The notes beneath the pieces were generated by a model. The model saw nothing but the letters and a program-made list of their open reading frames with translations, did no database searches and had not been told where the DNA came from. This document shows positions 45,406 through 53,788 of a stretch of 64,000 bases of DNA, one piece after another (the stretch's first letter is position 1; each line of letters begins with the position of its first letter). This stretch comes from CAWHMS01 sp963830495. GTDB taxonomy: Bacteria; Actinomycetota; Actinomycetes; Propionibacteriales; Nocardioidaceae. A program made the translations under genes and the position numbers. The stretch is from positions 558,001-622,000 of the forward strand of contig CAWHMS010000001.1 in the NCBI GenBank assembly GCA_963830495.1. Direction: 5' to 3'.

Positions 45406-47676
45406 CTATGCGCCGAGGAGCCCGATCACAGTTGCCCGCTCCACGGCCTCGTTGCGTGTGGAGACCCCCAGCTTGCGGTAGATCGAGGCAACCTCCGAGC
45501 TCACCGTGTTGCGTGAGACGAACAGCCGCTCCCCGATCTCGGCGATCGTCAGGTGGGTCTGCAGGTACGGCAGGAGGCGCAGCTCCGCGGGAGTGAGCGG
45601 CGGTCCCCCGGCGGCTGGCGTGCCGGCGCCAGATGCGAGGAGCCCGCGGAAGTCGCGGACCTCGTCGACCAGGGTGCCCAGGTCGGCGCGGTGGCCGAGG
45701 ACGTCGTCGATCTCGCGGAGCAGGTGCCGCGCCGTGGCATGGTCGCTCCGCGCCACGAACACCTTGGCCAGCTGGAGCCGGCTACGCACCGCCAGGAACG
45801 GGAAGGCATACGTGCAGGAGGGTCGACCCCGCATGGCCCGGGTCAGCTGTCGCTTCAGCTCGTCGACATTGCCGTTGTGCAGAGCGAGTCGAGCGGCGGC
45901 GGCGAACGCGAGCATGCTGGGCGCATAGTCGTGCATCCGGTACTTCTCGACGAGGGCGAGGGCTCGCGCGACCGCATCCGCTGCCTCATCCCACCGCCCG
46001 CCATCCATCGCCAGCAACGCGAGTGTCGACTCGTCGTAGACGACGCTGTCGGTGTTGCCGAGCTCGGCCCCGACCCTGGAGCTCTCGTCGAACAGGACGG
46101 CTGCCCGCTCGACGTCTCCGGCGAGCAGGTGCGCTTCCGCGGACAGGATGAGCGCAGTGTCGCGCCACGGGCTCCACGCCGGCTCCTGAGCCGTCGCGAC
46201 ATCGGCGTCGCGCATCATCTGTGCCACGCCCGCACGACACATCACGCCTCGCAGCATGGCTCGCGCGGATTCGAACGACGCGGTCCCGTCGACGGGCACC
46301 ATGTCGTAGACGGCGTCGTCGGCCAAGGCTGCCCACCGCTCGGCTTCCAGCGGCTCGCCGGCCAGAACGGCGACCCACCCGGCCAGCACCATCAGCGGGG
46401 GATGGGAGGAGATCTCGGTGTCGCCGAGCGCCGCCAGCCACCGTTTGACCGTCGACATCTGCCCAGCGCTGTAGGTGGGCAGCACCAGCTGCGTGACCAG
46501 CTGCACGCACCGATCTCGTTCGCTGGTGTTCAGGAGGTGCTCGAGCGCCATCGCCGGCGAGCCGTTCGCCTCGTACCAGTCTGCCGCGCGCAGGTGCAGC
46601 TTCATGACGGTCTCGGGCTCGACGCGTCGGAGCTCGCTGAGCAAAAACTCGCGGAACAGGGGGTGGTACCGATACCACCCTCGCCGTCGGTCGAGCGGGA
46701 CCAGGAACGAGTTCGATGCCTCGAGGGCCTGCAACCAGTCCTGGCTGCCTCCACCTGCGAGCAGCGCATCGCAGAGTGGGGCGTGCAGCCGGTCGAGCAC
46801 GGCGGTGCGGCGCAGGAATTGCTGGGTTGTCTGGTCCTGCTGGCTCAGCGACTCGCGGTAGAGGTAGTCGGCGACGTAGCGGTCGTCGCCGGAGACCGTC
46901 CAGCCGTCCTGTTCGGTGTCACGGGCGATCATCGCGGCCAGCTGCAAGCCAACCGGCCAGCCTTCGGTACGTTCGACGACGAGCCTGGCCTGGTTCTCGG
47001 TCAGCGGGACCTGGGACATCGAGAAGATCTGCTCGGCTCCGGCGGCCCCCAGGGCGAGGTCGGCGGCCACCAGCTCCAAGGCGTCCCCGGAGGCTCGCAT
47101 CCGGGGCAGGTGCGGCTGTTCGAAGCGGCTGGCGGTCACCAGCTGCGAGCCGGTCGGGATGCCGGAGATCACTACGCCCAGGACGTCGTGACACTCCGGG
47201 GACTGCAGATCGTGCAGGTCATCGAGCATCAGGAGGAACGGAGCGGGGCTTCTCCGCAACGCGGATGCGACCACCGGTGCGGCGCGCCCAAGGGCCGAGA
47301 CACCCAAGCCGCTGACGTCCGCGACCAGCCCGGCCCCGGCCGGGAACATCCGGACGTACGCCGAGGCTAGGACGGCGAGGAGGATGCCGGGGTCGTCGTC
47401 AAGTCGATCGAGCGAGACCCACCCGACGACACGGTCCTCGGCCCGCGCCCACTCGTACATCAGGGTCGACTTCCCGTACCCGGCAGGCGCCGTGATCGCG
47501 ACCGCCCGCGCTGGACTGGTCTGGGCCGCCTCGATCAGCGGCGCGCGACTGACCATGCCGAGACGCATCTGTGGCACCGAAAGCTTCACATCCAGCAACA
47601 CGTCGTCAAGTCCGGCGGCCGGCCGCGCCCGCGCAGGACGACTCTCGGTCACACGGGGAAGGTTACGAACCGCCAC
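45406..47676 (-). CDS. Large LuxR-family (LAL/MalT-like) transcriptional regulator
   Basis: 756 aa from GTG 47676 (alternative GTG 47652). A P-loop ATPase occupies roughly 30-330, with Walker A ITAPAGYGKSTLMYEWARAE, Walker B APFLLMLDDLHDLQSP and the conserved VERTEGWPVGLQLAAMIARD. A long helical TPR-like region follows (to about 680). The last 65 residues are a LuxR helix-turn-helix: LTPAELRLLPYLQTHLTIAE, IGERLFVSRNTVSSEVASIY and RKLGVSTRNEAVERA. LAL proteins are activators gated by ligand and ATP. Two candidate operators lie 12 and 56 bases upstream, and others precede the neighbouring genes, so it is the best candidate regulator of that set. Confidence 0.9.
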   Translation of the reverse strand: MAVRNLPRVTESRPARARPAAGLDDVLLDVKLSVPQMRLGMVSRAPLIEAAQTSPARAVAITAPAGYGKSTLMYEWARAEDRVVGWVSLDRLDDDPGILLAVLASAYVRMFPAGAGLVADVSGLGVSALGRAAPVVASALRRSPAPFLLMLDDLHDLQSPECHDVLGVVISGIPTGSQLVTASRFEQPHLPRMRASGDALELVAADLALGAAGAEQIFSMSQVPLTENQARLVVERTEGWPVGLQLAAMIARDTEQDGWTVSGDDRYVADYLYRESLSQQDQTTQQFLRRTAVLDRLHAPLCDALLAGGGSQDWLQALEASNSFLVPLDRRRGWYRYHPLFREFLLSELRRVEPETVMKLHLRAADWYEANGSPAMALEHLLNTSERDRCVQLVTQLVLPTYSAGQMSTVKRWLAALGDTEISSHPPLMVLAGWVAVLAGEPLEAERWAALADDAVYDMVPVDGTASFESARAMLRGVMCRAGVAQMMRDADVATAQEPAWSPWRDTALILSAEAHLLAGDVERAAVLFDESSRVGAELGNTDSVVYDESTLALLAMDGGRWDEAADAVARALALVEKYRMHDYAPSMLAFAAAARLALHNGNVDELKRQLTRAMRGRPSCTYAFPFLAVRSRLQLAKVFVARSDHATARHLLREIDDVLGHRADLGTLVDEVRDFRGLLASGAGTPAAGGPPLTPAELRLLPYLQTHLTIAEIGERLFVSRNTVSSEVASIYRKLGVSTRNEAVERATVIGLLGA

Positions 47677-47687
47677 GGATGCGGCGC

Positions 47688-47706
47688 CTCACCCCAATCG
47701 GGTGAG
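47688..47706. promoter_or_regulatory. Candidate operator 4 (TCAC-N9-GTGA)
   Basis: CTCACCCCAATCGGGTGAG, only 12 bases upstream of the LuxR GTG at 47676 (36 from the alternative start), consistent with autoregulation. Arms are 7 bp (CTCACCC/GGGTGAG), as in site 1. Confidence 0.5.
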
Positions 47707-47731
47707 GTGCTGGATGACGCGGTCACCGCGT

Positions 47732-47750
47732 TTCACGCTCTCTGCGTGAT
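47732..47750. promoter_or_regulatory. Candidate operator 5 (TCAC-N9-GTGA)
   Basis: TTCACGCTCTCTGCGTGAT in the divergent interval between the LuxR gene and the K+-channel gene. It shares TCTGCGTGATGCG with site 3. Confidence 0.5.
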
Positions 47751-47928
47751 GCGCGCGGTCCGGCCCGGCCACACCGTGGGATCCGGGAAGCAGACGTCAC
47801 CGACCGACCAGAGGGAACTCCATGGCAACGAACTTCAGGGAACGCTCCCGCTGCCTGCGCAACGCGCCGTGGGCGGGGACGACCCCCTGCGGCCGACGTC
47901 CTCGGAGCATCGAGGCGAAGCAGGCGGG

Positions 47929-48468
47929 ATGGCTACCGCGGACTCGCTGACCCCTCGGCGTCGACGATGGCTCCTCGCGCGTGGACTGCTGCGGGCGTTC
48001 GCGTCAACAGTGCTCATGGTCGTCGGGTACTACACGCTGCCGCTGGGCAGCCTCTCGGATGTCTCGCTCGTCGCAGCGCTCTCGATCGGGGTTGCCATCC
48101 TGGTCGGCGTGGTCACCTGGCAGGTCGGGGCGATCGAGCGAGCGAAGTACCCCGCGATTCGGGCGACCCAGTCCCTCGCAGTGACCACGCCGCTGTTCCT
48201 GCTCTTGTTCGCGGCCAGCTACTTCATCCTCAGCGGCGACGACGCGTCGACGTTCACCGAGCCTCTCAGCCGTTCCGACGCGCTCTACCTGACCGTGACG
48301 ATCTTCGCCACCGTGGGCTTCGGTGACATCTCGGCCCAGACGGAGAGCGCCCGCCTGTTCGTCACCGCGCAGATGCTGCTCGACCTGGTGGTCCTGGGCC
48401 TGGGTATACAGGTAATCCTGGGGGCCGTGAAAAGGGGCAAGGCGACTCCGAACGAACCTGACGACTGA
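47929..48468 (+). CDS. Two-helix potassium channel protein
   Basis: 179 aa from ATG 47929 (MATADSLTPRRRRW); the upstream open frame lacks homology. Four hydrophobic stretches are visible: FASTVLMVVGYYTLPLGSLS, LVAALSIGVAILVGVVTWQV, LAVTTPLFLLLFAASYFILS and FVTAQMLLDLVVLGLGIQVI. A pore loop lies before the last (LTVTIFATVGFGDISAQTES) with the K+-selectivity filter TVGFGD. There is no RCK or other regulatory domain. It would conduct K+ as a tetramer at the plasma membrane. Candidate operator 5 lies upstream. Confidence 0.88.
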   Translation: MATADSLTPRRRRWLLARGLLRAFASTVLMVVGYYTLPLGSLSDVSLVAALSIGVAILVGVVTWQVGAIERAKYPAIRATQSLAVTTPLFLLLFAASYFILSGDDASTFTEPLSRSDALYLTVTIFATVGFGDISAQTESARLFVTAQMLLDLVVLGLGIQVILGAVKRGKATPNEPDD

Positions 48469-48517
48469 GTGCCCTATGCCTCACGCCGGTTGGCGGGGCC
48501 GCCGTCAACCCGGCGCT

Positions 48518-48536
48518 TTCACACGATGAATGTGAT
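48518..48536. promoter_or_regulatory. Candidate operator 6 (TCAC-N9-GTGA)
   Basis: TTCACACGATGAATGTGAT, about 90 bases upstream of the DUF7144 gene start. It is less GC-rich than its surroundings, as expected for a protein-binding site. Confidence 0.5.
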
Positions 48537-48626
48537 TCAACCACCGGCGAGCTGCGCTGGGATGAGTCAGTTCCCAGCAGCCGCGACATTCGATGCGGCC
48601 GCCCAGCGCCAGCAAGGAGACTCGAC

Positions 48627-49064
48627 ATGTCCGAGCCGACAACAGCGAACTATCAGGGCGCCGGCCAGCAGCAGGAACCGCCGCCCAGCGGCTTGGCCAC
48701 CGGGCTCATCGTGTTCGCCGGCGTGATGATGATCGTTGCTGGCGGGTTCCAGACCCTCGCCGGACTCGTCGCGATCTTCGAGGACGAGTTCTATGTCAGG
48801 ACTCCGAACTACCTGCTCGAGTTCGATGCCACCAGCTGGGGCTGGGTCCACCTGCTGCTCGGCCTGCTGCTGCTGTTCGCCGGCTTGGCGGTCCTGAACG
48901 GCAAGGTGTGGGGTCGCACCATCGGCGTCATCCTGGCCGTGCTCAGCGCCCTGGCGAACTTCGCGTTCATCCCCTACTACCCGTTCTGGTCCATCACGGT
49001 CGTCGCGGTGGACATCTTCGTCATCTGGGCGCTGACTGCCCACGGCCGAGACATCACCCGGTGA
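48627..49064 (+). CDS. DUF7144 family membrane protein
   Basis: 145 aa from ATG 48627 with AAGGAG upstream. Four helices: GLIVFAGVMMIVAGGFQTLA, WVHLLLGLLLLFAGLAVLNG, IGVILAVLSALANFAFIPYY and ITVVAVDIFVIWALTAHGRD. Between them lies the conserved GLVAIFEDEFYVRTPNYLLE, FDATSWGW segment. This is a common small actinobacterial membrane family of unknown function, often near stress-response regulators. An AI-2E transporter gene follows after 54 bases, likely in one operon. Confidence 0.85.
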   Translation: MSEPTTANYQGAGQQQEPPPSGLATGLIVFAGVMMIVAGGFQTLAGLVAIFEDEFYVRTPNYLLEFDATSWGWVHLLLGLLLLFAGLAVLNGKVWGRTIGVILAVLSALANFAFIPYYPFWSITVVAVDIFVIWALTAHGRDITR

Positions 49065-49118
49065 CCCATCTGTCGTGAGCGTTCGCTGAGAGCAGCTCGG
49101 CCGGGACAGGAGAACACC

Positions 49119-50246
49119 ATGGAGCACGCCTCCACCACTGGCCGCGACGGCCCGCGGACCCGCTCCTTCGCCGCGAGCCTGCTGCTGGGTGTCGCCGCAC
49201 TGACGATCGCACTGGCTGGAGTGAGATCCGTCTCCGAGATCGTCGGGCCGGTGTTCATGGCGCTGGTCATCACGATCACGCTGCACCCGATCCGGCTGCG
49301 GCTCGAACGGAGCCGACTCCCCGAGTGGGCAGCCTCCGTCCTCATGCTGGCCTCCGCTGTCTTGCTGCTCTCCGTCTTCGCCCTGGCCCTGGTGGTCTCC
49401 GTCGCCCAGCTGGCCGCGCTGGTGCCCGAGTACGCCGACCAGATCACGGACGGTGTCGAGAGCGCGGGGAACACCCTGAAGGACGCTGGTGTGGAGCAGG
49501 AGCAGATCGACGCGGTGGTCAACGCGTTCGACCCGGGGCAGCTCATCGACGTGGTCATGTCGGTGCTCTCCGGCACCCTAGGGCTGCTGACCGACCTCTT
49601 CTTCCTGATCACGGTGTTGTTGTTCATGGCCTTCGACACCGACTCCACCCGCCGAAACCTGCGAGCCTTGGGTCACCGGTTCCCGGACCCGATCGCCGCG
49701 CTGGACAACTTCGCGCAGGGCACCCGCAACTACATGGGGGTCTCGGCGAGTTTCGGACTGGTCGTCGCCGTCATCGACGGGCTCGCCCTGTACCTGCTGG
49801 ATGTCCCCGCCGCCTTCGTGTGGGCGGTGCTGGCGTTCGTCACCAACTTCATCCCCAACATCGGCTTCATCATCGGGGTCATCCCACCGGCTCTCATCGC
49901 CCTGCTCGACAGCGGACCCGGTCTGATGGTCACCGTGATCATCGTCTACAGCATCATCAACTTCGTGATCCAATCCATCATCCAGCCTCGGGTGGTGGGC
50001 GACTCGGTCGGTCTCTCGCCGACGTTGACGTTCCTTTCGCTGGTCTTTTGGACCTGGGTGGTCGGGCCGGTCGGCGCCCTGCTCGCCGTCCCGTTCAGCC
50101 TGCTCACCAAGTCGCTCCTGGTCGAGGCTGACCCGCGCGGAAGGTGGGCCCTGCCCCTGATCTCCGGAAAGCCGGAGGTCGAGCCGCCACCGGAGCCGGA
50201 ACACGGGGGCTCGGCCGCGCTTCAGCCTGGGGGAGCTCCGCGATGA
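49119..50246 (+). CDS. AI-2E family transporter (PerM-like)
   Basis: 375 aa from ATG 49119 with AGGAG upstream. About eight helices. Family features are SEIVGPVFMALVITITLHPI, YMGVSASFGLVVAVIDGLAL, PAAFVWAVLAFVTNFIPNIG, FIIGVIPPALIAL, FVIQSIIQPRVVGDSVGLSP and FWTWVVGPVGALLAVPFSLL. Despite the name, most members are not AI-2 exporters; some are Na+/H+ antiporters or permeases of unknown substrate. It probably shares a transcript with the DUF7144 gene. Confidence 0.9.
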   Translation: MEHASTTGRDGPRTRSFAASLLLGVAALTIALAGVRSVSEIVGPVFMALVITITLHPIRLRLERSRLPEWAASVLMLASAVLLLSVFALALVVSVAQLAALVPEYADQITDGVESAGNTLKDAGVEQEQIDAVVNAFDPGQLIDVVMSVLSGTLGLLTDLFFLITVLLFMAFDTDSTRRNLRALGHRFPDPIAALDNFAQGTRNYMGVSASFGLVVAVIDGLALYLLDVPAAFVWAVLAFVTNFIPNIGFIIGVIPPALIALLDSGPGLMVTVIIVYSIINFVIQSIIQPRVVGDSVGLSPTLTFLSLVFWTWVVGPVGALLAVPFSLLTKSLLVEADPRGRWALPLISGKPEVEPPPEPEHGGSAALQPGGAPR

Positions 50247-50291
50247 GCTCGAGATAGACGCGAACGACCGTCGCAGCGTTCGACCCAGCAG

Positions 50292-50310
50292 TTCACACAG
50301 ACAGAGTGAT
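50292..50310. promoter_or_regulatory. Candidate operator 7 (TCAC-N9-GTGA)
   Basis: TTCACACAGACAGAGTGAT, about 60 bases upstream of the DUF1254 gene start and 45 bases after the AI-2E gene stop. Confidence 0.5.
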
Positions 50311-50368
50311 GAGAGCCGGCGACGACACCCCTAGGTTCGCACTGACCCCGCAACCGGAGGAGAGCGCT

Positions 50369-51937
50369 ATGTCCACCACTGCCGAGCGGACCGCCGTCCC
50401 GCCCGCCATCACCACCCCGTCGGCCCTCGAGACGGCGTTGGGTGAGCTGAAGTTCGAGGACGGCTATCCGACAACCGAGACGGCGGAGAGGTTGCGCGAC
50501 CACCTCGACTACCTCCATGGCGTGGAGGCATTCATGAACTCCATCCAGGGGGTGTCGACCTACGCGCTGCGAGCCGGGTTCCTGGACGCCGGGGTGAACG
50601 ACGGTGACGTGCTGATCTTCTCCGGGCTGATGGACTCCCAGACGCTGTTCCTGACCGCGAACGCGGACACCGTGTACTTCTGCGCGTTCCTGGACCTCTC
50701 CGCCGGGCCGCTGGTGGTGGACACTCCGGCGGACACGCTGGGCATCGTCGACGACATGTGGTTCCGCTGGGTCACCGACTTCGGGCTGCCTGGCGCCGAC
50801 CGGGGCGAGGGCGGCCGGTACCTGCTGGTCGGCCCCGGCTACGGCGGGCCGGTGCCTGAGGGCGGGCACTACGTCCGCCACTCACAGACGAATCACGTCC
50901 TGCTACTCGGCCGGGCGTTCATCGACCAGAACCCGGGCAACGACCCGGCCCCCACCGCGGCCCGGATCAAGGAGCAGCTCAAGATCTACCCCTACGCGCC
51001 CGGCGGCGCAGGCAGCAGCATTGGCGCGTACATGACCGGCCGCGGCCCGCTCGGTGCCCTGGCCAGCCCCGCCTCGCCCTGGTTCGTCGAAGGCACCGGA
51101 CTGCCGGTGCAGACCATCCCGCCCAACGACTTCGGCCACTACGAGATGCTCGACGCCCTGGTGCAGATGGAACCCGCCGAGGCGCTCGACGTCGAGCTGG
51201 CCGGCCAGTTCGCCGCGATCGGCATCGTCAAGGACGACAAGTTCGCGCCCGACGACCGGATGCGCCGGGTTCTCGACCAGGCGGTCGCCGTCGGCAACGG
51301 CGCGGCCCGCACCCTCGGCATGGGTGCCCACCCGGCCGACGCCTTCCGCTACTACGACGGCCCGAGCGCCTGGTGGAACATGCTGTTCGAGGGCGGGTTC
51401 GAGTTCACCAACCCGCCGCCCATGGTCACCGCCCACGGCCTCGAGCCGTACCCGAACAGGGGTGCCCGTCAGCTGCACGGACGCACCGGATTCTTCTACA
51501 CCGCCACCGGCATCACCCCCGCGATGTGCATGCGTCTGACCGGCGTCGGCTCCCAGTACCTGATCGCCAATGTCGACGCCGACGGCAACCAGGTCGACGG
51601 CGCGAAGAGCTACCGGATCACGCTCCCCAAGGACATCCCCGCTGCCCGGTTCTGGTCCTGCACCGTCTACGACAACCAGACCCGTTCCATGCTCCAGACA
51701 CGTCAGCGCTATCCGCGTGCCGGCAGCCAGAGCTACCCCTCCCCCGCTGCCGAGCCCGAGCCCGACGGCAGCACGGTCGTCTGGTTCTCACCGACCCAGC
51801 CAGACGGCGTCGCCGACGGCAACTGGATCCAGACCGACCCCGAGAAGAGTTGGTTCGTCGTACTGCGCCTCTACAGCCCGCTCCAGCCGTTCTTCGACAA
51901 GACCTGGCGTGCCGGGGAGCTCGAACTCGTCGGCTGA
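50369..51937 (+). CDS. DUF1254/DUF1214 domain protein
   Basis: 522 aa from ATG 50369 with GGAGGA upstream. The DUF1254 half has YLHGVEAFMNSIQGVSTYAL, TLFLTANADTVYFCAFLDLS and PADTLGIVDDMWFRWVTDFG. The DUF1214 half has GFFYTATGITPAMCMRLTGV, QVDGAKSYRITLPKDIPAAR and FWSCTVYDNQTRSMLQ, ending in WFVVLRLYSPLQPFFDKTWR. Both are beta-rich domains of unknown function, common in environmental bacteria. No signal peptide is evident here, which is less usual for the family. A candidate operator is directly upstream. Confidence 0.9.
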   Translation: MSTTAERTAVPPAITTPSALETALGELKFEDGYPTTETAERLRDHLDYLHGVEAFMNSIQGVSTYALRAGFLDAGVNDGDVLIFSGLMDSQTLFLTANADTVYFCAFLDLSAGPLVVDTPADTLGIVDDMWFRWVTDFGLPGADRGEGGRYLLVGPGYGGPVPEGGHYVRHSQTNHVLLLGRAFIDQNPGNDPAPTAARIKEQLKIYPYAPGGAGSSIGAYMTGRGPLGALASPASPWFVEGTGLPVQTIPPNDFGHYEMLDALVQMEPAEALDVELAGQFAAIGIVKDDKFAPDDRMRRVLDQAVAVGNGAARTLGMGAHPADAFRYYDGPSAWWNMLFEGGFEFTNPPPMVTAHGLEPYPNRGARQLHGRTGFFYTATGITPAMCMRLTGVGSQYLIANVDADGNQVDGAKSYRITLPKDIPAARFWSCTVYDNQTRSMLQTRQRYPRAGSQSYPSPAAEPEPDGSTVVWFSPTQPDGVADGNWIQTDPEKSWFVVLRLYSPLQPFFDKTWRAGELELVG

Positions 51938-52011
51938 CACCGCCGTTTCCACCCACCAGTCATCCAGCACCGATGCGAACCTCGACTCGGTGACCATCCG
52001 AAGGAAGTGCC

Positions 52012-52356
52012 ATGTCCCAGTTCACTGCAGAATCCGACACCCCTGTCCTCGACCTGCTGGCCCGCATGACAGCCGACTCGGTCGAGACGTCGACACTCGA
52101 TGCCCAGACCATCGCGCTGGTCCGGATCGCCGCGCTGGTCGCCAGCGATGCGCCCGCCGTTTCCTACGCGCTGAACCTCGCGATTGCCGGCGAGGTCGGT
52201 CTGGACGCCGAGGACGTCCGGGGCGTCCTGGCTGCGATCGCGCCCATCGTCGGCACCTCGCGGGTCGCCGGGGCGACCGGCCGAATCGTGCTCGCGATCG
52301 GGGTCGCCATCGAGGAAGCAGCCGCGGAGTACGCCGACGCCGGCGGCCCAGAGTGA
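52012..52356 (+). CDS. Carboxymuconolactone decarboxylase-like protein without CxxC (second copy)
   Basis: 114 aa from ATG 52012 with GAAGGAAG upstream. It has the same length as the protein at 45052 and similar motifs: LDAQTIALVRIAALVASDAP and AAIAPIVGTSRVAGATGRIV. It also lacks the AhpD redox cysteines. It may be co-transcribed with DUF1254 or start its own transcript. Confidence 0.8.
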   Translation: MSQFTAESDTPVLDLLARMTADSVETSTLDAQTIALVRIAALVASDAPAVSYALNLAIAGEVGLDAEDVRGVLAAIAPIVGTSRVAGATGRIVLAIGVAIEEAAAEYADAGGPE

Positions 52357-52443
52357 CCGTCCGGCCCGGCGCGTCCGCCTGACCCAGCTTGCCCGTTTCC
52401 CCACGCCACATCCGCACGCTGCGTCGACCCGGAGGTCCGTCGC

Positions 52444-53694
52444 ATGGAATCCATGGCGATCACGGCAGTCCTCGCGACGATCGTGGTCTGGTGCGTTCTC
52501 GCCGGCCGCCTGCAGCAGGCTGGGCTCACCGCCCCCATCGTGTTTGTGGCATGCGGCTGGGTGTTTGCAGACGCGTTCGACCTGCTCGATCTCCAAGTCG
52601 AACCCGAGCTTGTCAAGGTCATCGCCGAAGTCACCCTCGTCTGGGTTCTGTTCGCGGACGCGTCCCGAGTGCGGCTCGGGCAGTTCCGACGTGATCTGAA
52701 CACCTATGCCCGGCTGCTCGGTGTCGGCCTGCCGCTGACGATCGCAGTCGGCGCCGGCGCCGCGATGCTCGTGCTCGGGTTTGACCCCTGGGCGGCCCTG
52801 CTGGTCGGCGCGGCGCTGGCTCCGACCGACGCCGCGCTCGGGGCGCCCGTCATGTCCAACCCGCATGTGCCGGCCAAAGTGCAACGCGCACTGAACGTCG
52901 AGAGCGGGCTCAACGACGGCATCGCCACCCCGATCGTGCTGGTGGCGATCGCCGGGGTCGCGAGCGAGGAGGGGATCCTTGGCGTCGAGAGCCCGGGTGG
53001 CGCCGTGGTCTCGCTGCTGGTCGGACTGGTGGCAGGTGTTCTCGTCGGTGGTGTGGGCGGCATGGTTACCAGGTTCGCTCGCGAGCGAATGTGGCTTTCC
53101 GAGGAACTCGCCGGCCCGGCCGTCCTCGCGCTCGCCCTGCTCGCGTACACCGCGGCGCTCGTGGTGGATGGGAACGGCTTCGTCGCCGCCTTCGTCGGTG
53201 GACTGGTCTTCGGGAACGTCGCCGGACCCAGCGGCGAGAAGGAGGTCTACTTCGTCGACCAGTCCGGTGACATGGCTTCGATGATCAGCTGGCTGATCTT
53301 CGGCGCGCTGGCAGTGCCGGTCATGCACGACTCCTGGAGCTGGACCATGCTGGGCTACGCCGCGCTCAGCCTGACCGTCGTCCGGATGCTGCCCGTCGCG
53401 ATGGCGCTGCTCGGCGCGGGGTTCGACCGCTACAGCGTCGCCTTCGTCGGCTGGTTCGGTCCGCGCGGCCTGGCTTCGGTCATCTTCGCGCTGATCGCGC
53501 TGGAAGACTTGCACGGCGCCGGCGCGGACGTGGTTGCGGTCATCTCCCTCACGGTTCTGATCAGCGTCCTCGCGCACGGCTTCAGCGCCGTACCCGCGGC
53601 CAAACGTTTCGCATCGACTGGACCGGCTGCGTCCGACGCATCGGAGGCGAGCTCCGGGTCGGCCGCAGTGCCCGGCCAGGCTGAGCCGGGATGA
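52444..53694 (+). CDS. Cation:proton antiporter (CPA1/NhaP-like)
   Basis: 416 aa from ATG 52444 with GGAGG upstream. About 11-12 helices. Ion-site segments are WAALLVGAALAPTDAALGAP (the TD pair) and RALNVESGLNDGIATPIVLV (the ND pair), with TVVRMLPVAMALLGAGFDRY and GWFGPRGLASVIFALIALED near the end. This fits Na+/H+ or K+/H+ exchange across the plasma membrane. No C-terminal RCK domain. It is the last gene of the LuxR-centred set. Confidence 0.9.
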   Translation: MESMAITAVLATIVVWCVLAGRLQQAGLTAPIVFVACGWVFADAFDLLDLQVEPELVKVIAEVTLVWVLFADASRVRLGQFRRDLNTYARLLGVGLPLTIAVGAGAAMLVLGFDPWAALLVGAALAPTDAALGAPVMSNPHVPAKVQRALNVESGLNDGIATPIVLVAIAGVASEEGILGVESPGGAVVSLLVGLVAGVLVGGVGGMVTRFARERMWLSEELAGPAVLALALLAYTAALVVDGNGFVAAFVGGLVFGNVAGPSGEKEVYFVDQSGDMASMISWLIFGALAVPVMHDSWSWTMLGYAALSLTVVRMLPVAMALLGAGFDRYSVAFVGWFGPRGLASVIFALIALEDLHGAGADVVAVISLTVLISVLAHGFSAVPAAKRFASTGPAASDASEASSGSAAVPGQAEPG

Positions 53695-53788
53695 GGTCGC
53701 TTCGGGCGGATCCCACCAGCTCAAGCCCGCTACGATCGCAAGACCGGCCCCCGATCGTGGCGGTCACCCACGCCCCGAGGAGTGATTC

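Noticed and set aside
45553..47370. A 605-codon open frame on the plus strand
   Set aside because: It is antisense to the LuxR-family regulator and has no domain or ribosome site.
47823..47948. A 41-codon frame starting MATNFRERSR before the K+-channel gene
   Set aside because: It has a weak AGGGAA site but an Arg/Pro/Trp-rich composition without a plausible fold; it may only be leader sequence.
52012..52030. A TCAC-N9-GTGA site before the second CMD-like gene or the antiporter
   Set aside because: The upstream DNA has an inverted repeat CACCGA/TCGGTG with a longer spacer, which does not fit the spacing rule.
51871..53724. A 617-codon open frame on the minus strand
   Set aside because: It is antisense to the antiporter gene, which has conserved helices and ion-site residues.
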